Below are positions 54,207 to 63,292 of a DNA stretch of 64,000 nucleotides, piece after piece (position 1 is the first letter of the stretch; each line of letters opens with the position of its first letter). The position numbers were made by a program, and so were the translations under genes. The stretch covers positions 37,972-101,971 of the forward strand of contig JADEWQ010000004.1 of the NCBI GenBank assembly GCA_015207585.1, in the 5' to 3' direction. The stretch is from Pleurocapsales cyanobacterium LEGE 06147. GTDB lineage: Bacteria > Cyanobacteriota > Cyanobacteriia > Cyanobacteriales > Xenococcaceae. A model generated the notes under the pieces. That model ran no database searches. It saw only the letters and a list, made by a program, of their open reading frames with translations, and had not been told where the DNA came from.

Positions 54207-55553
54207 TTATAAAATTTTTCTACCAACTAGTATTTCTCTTACTTCTAACATTGCCGAATAAGTGGGTAAAATATGTAAGGTTTCTTCAGTAGGAGTATAC
54301 TGTAAAGCAGTAGTAATAGCTTCTTGTAAATTTTCTTTGATAATTAATTTAAAATTACTAGCAATTCCATTAATTTCTGCATGGCTGTATTGCAAGCGGA
54401 GTGCCATATCATAAACGCGATCGCCACTGACAATTAATATTCCGCCGGAGTTAATTAATTTTTCTGTATCTACATCCCAAATCCAGGAAACATCAGTGCC
54501 ATCGGGAATGCGATCGTTTAGTACGAGGAGAGTAACAGAAGCTTTGCCTATTTTTTGAATGTCGCTAACCGTTCTGATCGTTTCGTTCATGCCTACAGGA
54601 TTTTTAGATAATAAAATCCGCACGTGCTTACCTTTAATAGTTAATTCTTCCGCTCGACCAAAAGCAGCTTTAAAATTTTTAATAGTTAAGAAAATATGAT
54701 CGAGATCGACCCCAATTTCTCTGGCTAATAATCCTGCGGCTAAAGTGTTGTATTTGTTGTAAACTCCAATCAAAATTTGCGGCCATTGTCGGCTGTCTAC
54801 CCCAGTTTTACTTTTGTGAAAACCACAACTAGGACAGTGATAATCGCCGAGATGGGAAAGATATACTCCTTGATAATCTAAAAGATGACCGCAACTCGGA
54901 CAATAAATAGAATCAACTGCATGGGGAATTTCATCGAGATATAATTCGGGTTCGTTGAGTCCAAAAAAGAGAACTTTTTGAGACAATTGCTGTCCTAAAT
55001 AAGATAGAGTCGGGTCATCGGTATTAAGCAATATTACTGTATCCTGGGGAAGAGAATTAATTGCTTTTTGCCAGCGTTGAGCGATTGTATCTACTTCGCC
55101 GTAACGATCCAACTGATCGCGAAATAAATTTAAACCGACGATATATTTAGGCTGGCAATCTTTTAAGACTAAAGGCAAGACGTTCTCATCTACTTCGAGA
55201 ATGGCATAATCTGCAGTCAATTTACCGATTAAATTAGTATTCGTCAGCAGTGCGGTAATCAAACCATTAATTAAATTAGCACCGCTAGAATTATGAACGA
55301 CTCGATAACCTCGCTCTTCTAAAATTGTCCGCAAAAGTAGGGATGTGGTAGTTTTGCCGTTAGTACCGACAATCAGAATAACTCCCTTATCCACCTGTTC
55401 AAATAAGGAAGGTAACAGACGGGGATGCAATCGACGGGAAATTTCTCCAGGTAAAACCGATGCAGCACCTAAACGAAGCGATCGCACTATAGTAGTAATA
55501 GCTTTGGCGACACCTACAGCCAAACCCAAACGGATTCGATCTACCAATTGCAT
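54207..55553 (-). CDS. murT: MurT-type Mur ligase (lipid II amidation, partner of GatD)
   Basis: The 448-residue protein has a Mur ligase middle domain with the P-loop GTNGKTTTSLLLRTIL near residues 63-78, and the MurT-specific four-cysteine zinc ribbon YCPSCGHLLDYQG ... YHCPSCGFHKSKT inside it, near 217-247. The C-terminal domain belongs to DUF1727 (NLLVLNDRIPDGTDVSWIWD-like block reads VLNDRIPDGTDVSWIWDVD). With GatD it amidates D-glutamate in lipid II in Gram-positives; the cyanobacterial role is less clear. No gatD gene is adjacent in this window. Confidence 0.9.
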   Translation of the reverse strand: MQLVDRIRLGLAVGVAKAITTIVRSLRLGAASVLPGEISRRLHPRLLPSLFEQVDKGVILIVGTNGKTTTSLLLRTILEERGYRVVHNSSGANLINGLITALLTNTNLIGKLTADYAILEVDENVLPLVLKDCQPKYIVGLNLFRDQLDRYGEVDTIAQRWQKAINSLPQDTVILLNTDDPTLSYLGQQLSQKVLFFGLNEPELYLDEIPHAVDSIYCPSCGHLLDYQGVYLSHLGDYHCPSCGFHKSKTGVDSRQWPQILIGVYNKYNTLAAGLLAREIGVDLDHIFLTIKNFKAAFGRAEELTIKGKHVRILLSKNPVGMNETIRTVSDIQKIGKASVTLLVLNDRIPDGTDVSWIWDVDTEKLINSGGILIVSGDRVYDMALRLQYSHAEINGIASNFKLIIKENLQEAITTALQYTPTEETLHILPTYSAMLEVREILVGRKIL

Positions 55554-55642
55554 CTTGATTTGCCCTCGTTAATTTCCTTGTTTATTTTGCCCTCTTTAAT
55601 CGACTGTCGCCAGAATTATTTGTTAACAAAATTTTAAACTTT

Positions 55643-55670
55643 GTAGGGACGTAGCATGCTACGTCCCTAC
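55643..55670. repeat. palindromic repeat, copy 2
   Basis: GTAGGGACGTAGCA is followed by its reverse complement, a perfect 28-base palindrome. The copy at 35651-35678 differs by one base. Confidence 0.92.
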
Positions 55671-55791
55671 TTGAACTGGCAATTTCTCCTTCTTCAACAA
55701 TGGCTGATTCGGAAAAGATTATTGGCGATCGCCATCCGCAATATCCTTATTGATATAAATTCTCAAAAATCTTATAATCAGAAAAATTTCA

Positions 55792-56400
55792 ATGGAACTT
55801 GACTTCTTGCGGTCTTTTGGCGCAAGCTTAGAGTCTTTACCGCCACAATTGCAGCAACTGATCGATCGTGACTCTAAACAGCGTTTTCATCAATCCCTCG
55901 GTGCTACACCTTATTCAATGCAAATGGTGCTACAGCAGATCTTGAATTGTCCCTATTGCGGATTGACCAAACGCATGTACCTCGAAAGTAAAACGCTGGA
56001 ACTGGTAGTCTTGCAGTTTGCTCAGTGGACAGAAGACCACAAGAAACTGGCTCATTCAAAATCCCTTCCATTTCGTGACGTTGAACAAATTTATCAGGCA
56101 AGGGATATTCTGAATCGGGACTTAATTAATCCACCGTCGCTGATGGAGCTAGCTCGGCAGACAGGACTCAATGACTACAAGCTGAAGCTAGGGTTTCGAC
56201 AAGTCTTTAGAACAACTGTGTTTGGCTATGTACAAAGTTGTCGGCTGGAACTCGCAAAACAACTTTTGAGCGATCGAAACTTAAGCATCGCAGCAATTGC
56301 CTACAGGGTTGGTTACGCTAGCCAGAGCCGCTTCTGTTATTTATTCAAGCGGCAATTTGGCATGACTCCCAAGGCTTACCGGGCAAGCCTACATCTGTAA
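55792..56400 (+). pseudogene. AraC-family (PchR-like) regulator, N-terminally truncated
   Basis: The 202-residue frame starts MELDFLRSFGASLESLPPQL, which corresponds to the middle of cyanobacterial siderophore-linked AraC proteins (usually over 300 residues), and continues through MVLQQILNCPYCGLTKRMYL to an intact C-terminal HTH (LMELARQTGLNDYKLKLGFR, RVGYASQSRFCYLFKRQFGM). The sensor part, about 110-130 residues, is missing; upstream sequence holds only a palindromic repeat. It may still bind DNA as an unregulated form. It lies ahead of the TonB receptor, the position of such regulators in iron-uptake clusters. Confidence 0.75.
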
Positions 56401-56451
56401 GAAGGAAGACAGTATGATGAAGACATTGAACTATGGGAGTCTGTATCAGAT

Positions 56452-56703
56452 ATGATTCAAGCCATTCGCCAAAGAGTGAGGATTCAAGCTGGGGGACGGA
56501 TTGAAGTTGTAGCTCCAGAACTCCATGAAGGAATGGAGGCTGAGGTGATCGTTCTGCTACCGGAAACGCCACACCAAGACACTCAGTCGAGTCAGGCGGC
56601 GATTGCCCAGGCTCAAGCTCTGATCAGACAGCATGTTCCGGCGGGGGTGTCTCTGTCTGAAGAACTCATTGCAGAGCGGCGCGCTGAAAGTGAGCGAGAA
56701 TAA
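56452..56703 (+). CDS. small antitoxin-like protein, partner of a truncated PIN toxin
   Basis: The 83-residue protein has an N-terminal beta-rich part (RVRIQAGGRIEVVAPELHEG) resembling an AbrB/SpoVT-like or related antitoxin dimer domain and a helical tail (LIRQHVPAGVSLSEELIAERR). It overlaps the PIN-domain start (GTG 56690) by 14 bases, the usual coupling of such pairs. The toxin is truncated, so the antitoxin is now an orphan. Confidence 0.65.
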   Translation: MIQAIRQRVRIQAGGRIEVVAPELHEGMEAEVIVLLPETPHQDTQSSQAAIAQAQALIRQHVPAGVSLSEELIAERRAESERE

Positions 56704-56827
56704 GGCAATCTTGGATGCCTCTGCGCTACTGGTGCTGCTTAACCAGGAACCGGGATGGGAAAAGGTGGCAGCTGCCTTTCCTGATGTCTGCATTAGTGCA
56801 GTTAATTTAAAAATATTGAACCACTAA
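56690..56827 (+). pseudogene. PIN-domain toxin, truncated after about 40 residues
   Basis: From a GTG the frame reads VSENKAILDASALLVLLNQE then PGWEKVAAAFPDVCISAVNL, the start of a VapC-like PIN ribonuclease with its first acidic residue (LDAS). After AVNL, where SEV would follow, the match ends and a stop comes at 56827. Two of the three or four metal-binding acids are therefore missing. Confidence 0.8.
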
Positions 56828-56829
56828 GC

Positions 56830-56873
56830 CAGTGCACGGGCCGGAACCTGTGTCCGGCACAAAGGCTGCACTG
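56830..56873. other. two-tier stem-loop downstream of the truncated PIN gene
   Basis: CAGTGCA pairs with TGCACTG and, inside, GCCGGA with TCCGGC. It lies in the gap before the TonB receptor, near the point where the PIN gene is cut off. It may be a repeat element or a terminator; no long T-run is attached. Confidence 0.45.
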
Positions 56874-57030
56874 GAACTAAGACACTAAGAAAAAAAGGCT
56901 TTTTACTTAAACCTGCATCTGTAAGCGAACAAAGATCCAGATCCAGACAAAAAAAATCCGTTTCCAGCAAAACGCGATCGCCCAAATCTTGTATTCTTCA
57001 CTTTATCTGAGAAAGTTTTTCAATTAATTA

Positions 57031-59670
57031 ATGGGCTATAGCATCATGCCAGCCCGATTAATGACTTTGGTGTGTGGAGAAATGTACAAGCAACAGCAAC
57101 AATTAATTTGGGTGATGAGCGTTCTCTCAATACTTTTTACCTCAAATGCCTGGGCAGAGGTTAAGCAGGGGAATGGAGAACAAAGAATCAAGGAAGCAGG
57201 AGAAGTATTTTCTGCCTCATCCTCCCCCAACTCAGTGCTAGAACAGCCAGCTACAACTGTAGATGAGTGGAATTCACAGATTAGAGAACAAAGAATTGCC
57301 CAATCCTTGACTCAAATTACTGGTGTACAAGTCAATGCAACTGAAGCAGGACTAGAGATAATCCTTGCAACGAGCAGAGAATGAGAAGCACCTTCCACTT
57401 CAGTGGTTGGCAATGCCCTAATTGCCGAAATTCCCAATGCGGTACTGGCATTGCCGGAAGAGGAAGGGTTCGAGCAGTTCGAGCCAGCGGAAGGGATTGC
57501 TTATGTCGGCGTTACTGGCTTACCCGATAATCGGGTGCAGGTGTCGATTACGGGAACCGATGCTCTGCCCGAAGTGCAGGTGAGGACGGAAGCGGGCAAT
57601 CTGGTGTTGAGTGTGGTGCCGGGAATTGCCCGAGGAGATGATGCCGATGAAACTATTGAAGATGAAACCATTGACATTGTGGTGACTGGCGAGCAAGAAA
57701 CTGGGTATCGGGTTCCCAATACCTCCGTCGGTACTCGCACCGATACTCCCATCCTGGATATTCCCGCTTCCGTGCAAGTGGTGCCTCGACAGGTTATTGA
57801 AGACCAGGGTGCTACGGATCTAAGCGAGGTTTTAAGGAATGTAAGCGGTGTTGTCACAGGCAGAAGCCCGCGTAATATCTTTTCAGGTTTTACCATTCGA
57901 GGTTTTGATAGTGGTAACACCTTTCTTAGAAATGGGATTGCTGACAACAATGCGGGACAATTGGGGGTTGATTTATTCAATATCGAGCGGGTTGAGGTGA
58001 TCAGAAGACCTGCTTCAGTACTTTACGGACAACTCGCTCCAGGTGGAGCAATCAACTTGGTCACTAAAAGACCGCTTCCTTTCCCTTTCTACGCTGTGGA
58101 GGGTGCGTATAGCAGTTTCAACACCTACCAGGGGGCTTTGGATTTCTCAGGTCCCTTCAATGAAAGTGGTTCATTACTTTACCGTTTGAATGCCTCAGCC
58201 AGCGGTTCCGATACCTTCGTTGATGAAATTGACATAGACCGCTATCTGATTGCTCCTGTTCTCACCTGGCAGATTAGCGAAGATACTAGCCTGACTTTAG
58301 AAGCGGAATATTTAGATGCTCAGTATCCTAATGACCGAGGTCGGCCAGCCGAGGGCACTGTCTTACCCAATCCCAATGGAGATATTCCCAGAGATCGCTT
58401 TTTAGGAGAGCCTTCATTCGATCGCAACAATCGCCGGACTTTACGAGTTGGCTACGATTTGGAACATCGCTTTAGCGAAGATTGGCAGTTGCGAAATGTT
58501 TTTCGATTCTTCTGGACTGAAAGCAATCAAGATGATGCCTCTGGATTGGCTCTCCTAGATGATTTCCGTACACTGCAACGAGATGTAGTTATTCTGACAA
58601 GACCTGGATTTCAGAACGATTATGAAGTGACCGCAGAAGTGACGGGCAACTTTAACACCGGCAGTATCGCCCATCAGTTACTCATAGGAGCTGATTTTGC
58701 GAGTGACTTCTCAAGTACGAAACTTCAATTTCGGGAAATTGGAAATATTGATATCTTCGACCCGGTCTATAACCAGCCTTTAGGAGCAGTAACTTCCACC
58801 ATTGAGGATAAGTTTGAGACAGAGTCATTCGGTGTTTATCTGCAAGATCAAATCAGCTTCTCAGACAACCTCATCTTAGTACTAGGCGGACGTTTCGATC
58901 TTGTTAGCGAAACCTTTGAAGACCTGATAGCAGATACCACCGATTTCCAGCAAAATGAAGCTTTTAGTCCAGCAGTGGGTCTAGTCTATCAGCCCACTAA
59001 CAACCTCTCCCTCTACGGCCGCTTTAGTCGCTCCTTTCAACAAGTGACTGGGACTGGATTCGACAATCAACTATTTGAACCGCAGCGAGGTACCCTTTAC
59101 GAAGTAGGGCTCAAGAGCGAGTTTTTAGACGGCAGGCTCTTTGGTAACCTCGCCTTGTACAACATTACCCAGTCTAATGTCCTGACACCCGATCCAAGAG
59201 ATCCTGACTTTAGCATTCAAACCGGCAAACAACGCAGTCGCGGCGTTGAGTTAGATCTTGCTGGAGAAATCTTGCCCGGGTGGAATATCATTGCGTCCTA
59301 TGCTTATACCGATGCGCGGGTCACAGAGGATAACGAAATTCCAGAGGGCAACTGACTCAATAATGTCCCGAAAAATACTTTTAGTTTGTGGAACAAGTAT
59401 GAAATCCAAAGTGGCAACTTGCAAGGATTAGGCTTTGGCTTGGGGTTGTTTTATGTGGGGGAAAGACAAGGAGATTTGGATAACACGTTTCAGTTGCCCA
59501 GTTACTTGCGCACCGATGCAGCTCTCTACTACCAGAGAGGCAACTTTCAAGCCCAACTTAACTTCAAGAATCTATTTAACGTTGATTATTTTGAAACTGC
59601 TCAAAATCGGCTGCGTGTCTTTCCCGGTGCTCCCTTTGAGGTGCTAGCAACTGTGCGCTGGGAATTTTAA
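57031..59670 (+). pseudogene. TonB-dependent siderophore receptor with two in-frame TGA codons
   Basis: One frame runs through 880 codons and is broken only by TGA at 57382-57384 and TGA at 59353-59355. It encodes a signal sequence (QLIWVMSVLSILFTSNAWAE), an AMIN domain (NALIAEIPNAVLALPEEEGF, then VQVSITGTDALPEVQV), a plug (DIPASVQVVPRQVIEDQGAT), and a 22-strand-type barrel ending in VLATVRWEF. FhuA/FecA-like siderophore receptors of cyanobacteria share this layout. The second stop replaces what should be an Arg codon (CGA to TGA) before LNNVPKNTFSLW. Reading is otherwise sound, so loss is recent. The binding protein gene follows at 12 bases. Confidence 0.88.
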
Positions 59671-59682
59671 TGAGGGAGATTT

Positions 59683-60891
59683 ATGGGAGGTTTAAATTCA
59701 TTAGTTAGGGAGCTTGGGAAAAGCTTGTTGTACTTCCAACGACTATTCGGAGCAATTAAAACTAGCCAACAAAGGAGTTTTTCCCGTCGGAGATTCCTGC
59801 TGGGACTCTTGACCGGGCTTCTCATCTCAGCTTGCCGCCGTCAATCTGGGTTATATCTGCTCGCGAGCTTGACAGGAGTGTTCCTAGTAGCTTGCCAGCA
59901 GGGCAATCTCCCTCAAAATTCTGGTTTTCAGTCCCAGGAGCCGTCTTCAAACAACTGTCGGCTCGTTAAACACGATGCGGGGGAAACAACCGTCTGCGAT
60001 CGTCCTCAGAAAGTAGCTGCTCTCAGTCCACGAGCACTAGATGTCATGCTCTCCTTGGGGATACAACCAGCGGGCTATGCAGAGGATACCTTGTTCAATT
60101 TTCGTCAGTTTGATAATCCTAGCGAGCAAATTCCTTATCTGGGTGAGCGAATAACAACGCAGCCGATTAATTTGGGCGATCGCGATAACCCCTCCCTGGA
60201 AACACTTGTTTTGCTCAGACCCGATTTAATTGTGGCCGTAGAGAATGGACACGCTCTGTATGAGCAATTATCAAAAATTGCTCCCACTCTAGTGCTGGAA
60301 AACGGAGTCGGCAAGGAATTTTGGCAGCGTCACCTTCAGGTTGTTGCTCAAGCTTTTGACCGCGAAGAACAAGCCAAGCAGGTTATAGCTAAACACCAGC
60401 AACAACTTGCTAAGGCTAGGGATCGGCTCGCACCCGTCGTGGCTACCTATCCCCGCGTATTGCCCATTGCTCTCACCCCTCAAATCGAACCTATTTCTGT
60501 TTATTCTTATAACAGCGATGCGGCTGAGTTACTAGAGGCGATCGGCTTTCAACTGGTACTTCTGGAGCAATACCCGCATAGAGAGCAACATCAGGGGATC
60601 AGCCCCAAAATCTCAGTGGAAGCCTTGTCACAGCTTGATGCTGACATCATCATTGTTTTAGCTTGGGATCACAATAACAACCTTGACCATCCTCAAGAAG
60701 CCGTCAAGCAACGATGGGAACAGCACCCTATCTTGCAGAATTTACCTGCTTCTCGCGAGGGGCGCGTGTATTTTGTTAACAGTGACCTTTGGGGTAGCAA
60801 TATTGGCGGACCAATCACAGATGAACTCATTCTGGAAAGGCTTCCCAGGCTTCTGCTTCCTGCTGTAGAGGGGGCAACAAAATCTCAGTAA
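59683..60891 (+). CDS. Fe-siderophore ABC transporter substrate-binding lipoprotein (FecB-like)
   Basis: The 402-residue protein has a twin-arginine-like SRRRFLLGLLTG and two lipobox-like sites, LLISAC and FLVAC, before the mature part, so a second internal signal region is duplicated. The body is a FecB/FhuD-type helical-backbone binding protein: KVAALSPRALDVMLSLGIQP (about residues 110-129), LLRPDLIVAVENG and ISVEALSQLDADIIIVLAWD (about 306-325). It would deliver ferric siderophore to a permease not seen here. It is the only intact member of the siderophore island. GAGGGAG lies before the ATG. Confidence 0.9.
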   Translation: MGGLNSLVRELGKSLLYFQRLFGAIKTSQQRSFSRRRFLLGLLTGLLISACRRQSGLYLLASLTGVFLVACQQGNLPQNSGFQSQEPSSNNCRLVKHDAGETTVCDRPQKVAALSPRALDVMLSLGIQPAGYAEDTLFNFRQFDNPSEQIPYLGERITTQPINLGDRDNPSLETLVLLRPDLIVAVENGHALYEQLSKIAPTLVLENGVGKEFWQRHLQVVAQAFDREEQAKQVIAKHQQQLAKARDRLAPVVATYPRVLPIALTPQIEPISVYSYNSDAAELLEAIGFQLVLLEQYPHREQHQGISPKISVEALSQLDADIIIVLAWDHNNNLDHPQEAVKQRWEQHPILQNLPASREGRVYFVNSDLWGSNIGGPITDELILERLPRLLLPAVEGATKSQ

Positions 60892-60935
60892 ATTTAAAGA
60901 TTTTATGCTTATGTACTTAATCGAAGGAGTAACCG

Positions 60936-61366
60936 ATGAATGCCACTCATCTCCAAACAGACTGTCGCTTTTGTTCTCAAGTTTCTAAAGCCAATGGCGA
61001 AGATCCCATCGGCTCAGCCTGGCCTTACCAACAATGGCTGCTCGTAGAAATTCCTCAACCCTGGCCCTCTGGATTTTGGCAACAAAACCCCCAGTTGCAG
61101 CCCATTGCCCAAACAGCTCAAACTATTGAGGAGCAACAGGGTCACTGGCCCAGGCTATTAGCAATTGCTCCCGATCAACAATACTCCCAGCCCAACTTCA
61201 TCCGCATCCTCTACTTGCAGCGTCCACAAGCCTTTGAACGACACGAATTTCTGGTGCCCCAAGCTGAGATGAGTGACGTGGCGATCGCCCTTCTTACGCA
61301 ATCCGAGCACCTTTCTCAATTTGAACCCTATCGCCAAGACACCCAACACATCCGCGACCTCGTAAT
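60936..61366 (+). pseudogene. sucrase/ferredoxin-like protein, 3' half lost
   Basis: The frame starts MNATHLQTDCRFCSQVSKAN then EDPIGSAWPYQQWLLVEIPQ, characteristic of Suc_Fer-like proteins (thioredoxin-like 2Fe-2S family) found in cyanobacterial siderophore loci. The match ends near HIRDLV, where the expected CTHGxxDxCC cluster segment should follow; the open frame then continues to 61550 through sequence antisense to a PIN-domain fragment. It is a truncated gene at a recombination junction near 61366. Confidence 0.75.
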
Positions 61367-61590
61367 CTCACAGCATGACTTGCTACTTCTGGCGTTTGAG
61401 TGGGTTGAGCACCAACCCAGGTCAATGCTGCATAAACTTCAGCCAGTACCCCTACTGATGTACACGCTGCAAAATTGCCTTGGCGGGCAGCTTCTACAAT
61501 TGGACGGGCCTCGGCATGACGTGAATCTCCACTTAATAATGCACCAATGAAAAGTCCTGCATCCAAAAACACCCAATCTGACGATCTCAT
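61366..61590 (-). pseudogene. PIN-domain toxin fragment
   Basis: From the ATG at 61590 the frame reads MRSSDWVFLDAGLFIGALLS and continues through HAEARPIVEAARQGNFAACT and EVYAALTWVGAQ to PEVASHAV, the N-terminal half of a PIN ribonuclease with LDAG and the second acid. At about 61366 it meets the sucrase/ferredoxin-like sequence and the C-terminal acids are missing. Its start overlaps the preceding Rpn-type frame by 4 bases (ATGA). Confidence 0.75.
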
Positions 61591-62103
61591 GCGTAAATTT
61601 CATCCTTCCAACCTTCTGGCACATATCCTTCTAGGATGGGAAGTGGCTGCAACTTGGGCTTGGGCTGGACAGTCATTGCTTCACCATCAGGAAAAGGTTC
61701 TAGACTCTCAAACCAAGTTTCCAGATCGGCGATCGCCTCAAAATCCAGCAATGCCTCACCGAGGGTTTCAAGCTGTTCCAGGGAGAGGGTATTGATACGC
61801 AATTTCGTCTCTTCTGGCAACGCTCCTAACCGACGGGTGAGTTGGCGCAAGATCAGCGATCGCTCTCCTTCCTGTCGCCCCTTTTCCAAAATGTCCTGAT
61901 AAATCACCGATTCTTGCATCATGTCCTCCCGAAACACTTACCGAATCAAATCCTTCTCAAATTTTAACCCGCACAGAATCTGGGTGTACCCAGACACCTC
62001 CTGACGCTATCCTTCATCCAGTTGCTTAACCCGCTGTGCCACCAGTTGTAACAATGCTTCTGCTTGGGTTGTTGCTGCCAATGGGGCTAACGGTAACAGA
62101 GAT
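61587..62103 (-). pseudogene. Rpn/DUF4351-type nuclease, C-terminal remnant with two stops
   Basis: The frame reads SLLPLAPLAATTQAEALLQL then VAQRVKQLDEG, TAG at 62007-62009, RQEVSGYTQILCGLKFEKDL then IR, TAA at 61938-61940, and then FREDMMQESVIYQDILEKGR through ERSLILRQLTRRLGALPEET to GYVPEGWKDEIYA. This is the C-terminal part of Rpn-family recombination-promoting nuclease/putative transposase proteins with the DUF4351 tail. The catalytic N-terminal PD-(D/E)xK part is absent. It joins to a YoeB fragment at about 62105. Confidence 0.75.
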
Positions 62104-62190
62104 GGACGGTTGCCATTTCTGCAGATTAGATGAAGCCAGCTTCTTTGCATCTTTCTGTGCCTGCTTGGTAAAAACAACTTTCCAACTCAC
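62026..62190 (-). pseudogene. YoeB toxin N-terminus fused out of frame to the Rpn remnant
   Basis: A GTG overlapping the antitoxin stop opens SWKVVFTKQAQKDAKKLASS then N, the N-terminus of a Txe/YoeB toxin. After residue 25 the frame passes through the Rpn remnant in another reading frame and stops at 62026. The catalytic C-terminus of the toxin is missing. Confidence 0.75.
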
Positions 62191-62429
62191 CAAGTCAGTT
62201 CCTCATCACACTCTTCTAATGGCGTATTTAACCCTTCCTGAATGGATTCTCGCCTGCCTGGAATCGCCAGAAGATAAAGCGTTTCCTGAATCGCTCGCCA
62301 ATCCTCCTCAGACACTAAAACTGCATTAGATTGTTCTCCTTGAATCAGGATAGGCTGATGCGTTATGGCAGCCTCTTCTATCAGTCGATAGAGTTTGGCG
62401 ATCGCTTGAGTAATCGGAACAACATTCAT
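62187..62429 (-). CDS. YefM/Phd-type antitoxin, toxin partner truncated
   Basis: The 80-residue protein starts MNVVPITQAIAKLYRLIEEA then AITHQPILIQGEQSNAVLVS and ends in an acidic NTPLEECDEELTW, matching YefM. The ATG at 62429 is favoured over upstream codons that read through the MFS region. It is intact, but its YoeB partner is reduced to a fragment. It overlaps the MFS gene region on the other strand only outside its coding part. Confidence 0.8.
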   Translation of the reverse strand: MNVVPITQAIAKLYRLIEEAAITHQPILIQGEQSNAVLVSEEDWRAIQETLYLLAIPGRRESIQEGLNTPLEECDEELTW

Positions 62430-62459
62430 ATCACTTGTAGGGTTAATAACAACGACTTT

Positions 62460-63290
62460 ATGCGCACTTTCATCATCATCTGGTTCGGTCAATTAGTCTC
62501 TACCATCGGCAGCGAAATGACCGGATTTGCTCTTATCCTGTGGGCTTGGGAACAGACTGGATCGGCCACGGCTTTGGCACTGGTGGGTTTCTTCTCCCAG
62601 CTTCCCCGCATTCCGATCGCCCTGGTTGCCGGTTTAATTGTCGATCGCCTCAATCGTAAACATCTAATGATTCTGGGATGCGTTGGCTGGTATTCTCTAT
62701 CCTCTGATTGGACTGGTTGGGATTTCTTTTATCGACCTAGCTACCTTTACTGTGGCGATCGCCGCTTACCCGCTACATTCCTCAACCGCCACCACAAACC
62801 GAAACCGAACTGGAAACCCTACTTTCCAAACTTACCTTGGGCTTTCGGGAAGTATGGCGACAGCCCAGCCTGCGATCGCTCTTGCTGATTACTACTGGAT
62901 TTTGGTTCTTCCACGATCTAGGCGGAGCCGTCTATGACCCCATGATTCTCGCTCGCACCAACGGAAATGCCCAGGTTTTAGCCAGTACTTCATCGGCAGC
63001 GGGCATTGGCGGCGTGACTGGCGCAGTTCTCCTAAGTCTATAGGGTGGTCCCAAGCGACGGATTCAGGGAATGTTGCTGGGATTTATGGGTGCAGGGTTG
63101 AGTAAAACCGTGTTTGGACTGGGGCGATCGCCCCTCATTTGGCTCCCAGCACAATTTTGTTCATCCTTGAACTTCCCGCTGCTGGGCAGTTCCGAAACCG
63201 CCATCTGGATGACCCAGATTGCCCCTGCCATTCAGGGACGAGTGTTTGCAGCAAATTCGTTGGTGTTACAACTTGTGAGTGCGATCGCCC
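62460..63290 (+). pseudogene. MFS transporter (siderophore exporter type), multiply broken
   Basis: The ATG at 62460 begins MRTFIIIWFGQLVSTIGSEM then TGFALILWAWEQTGSATALA, typical of cyanobacterial siderophore-cluster MFS exporters (EntS/SchT-like). After DRLNRKHLMILG there is a deletion and shift to a second frame (AGILYPLIGLVGISFIDLAT), then a third (FREVWRQPSLRSLLLITTGF), a TAG at 63041-63043 and a continued match (GGPKRRIQGMLLGF) to LVSAIA. At about 63285, at a GCGATCGC site, it meets a HlyD gene fragment. Roughly half of the original coding sequence is present. Confidence 0.8.
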
Positions 63291-63292
63291 TT

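Noticed and set aside
57031..59670. TGA recoding as an amino acid
   Set aside because: Broken genes in the window carry TAA, TAG and TGA alike, and TGA ends apparently normal genes, so a changed code is not supported.
61366..61550. C-terminal extension of the sucrase/ferredoxin-like protein as a novel domain
   Set aside because: The same bases encode the PIN fragment on the other strand, so the extension is accidental read-through after a junction.
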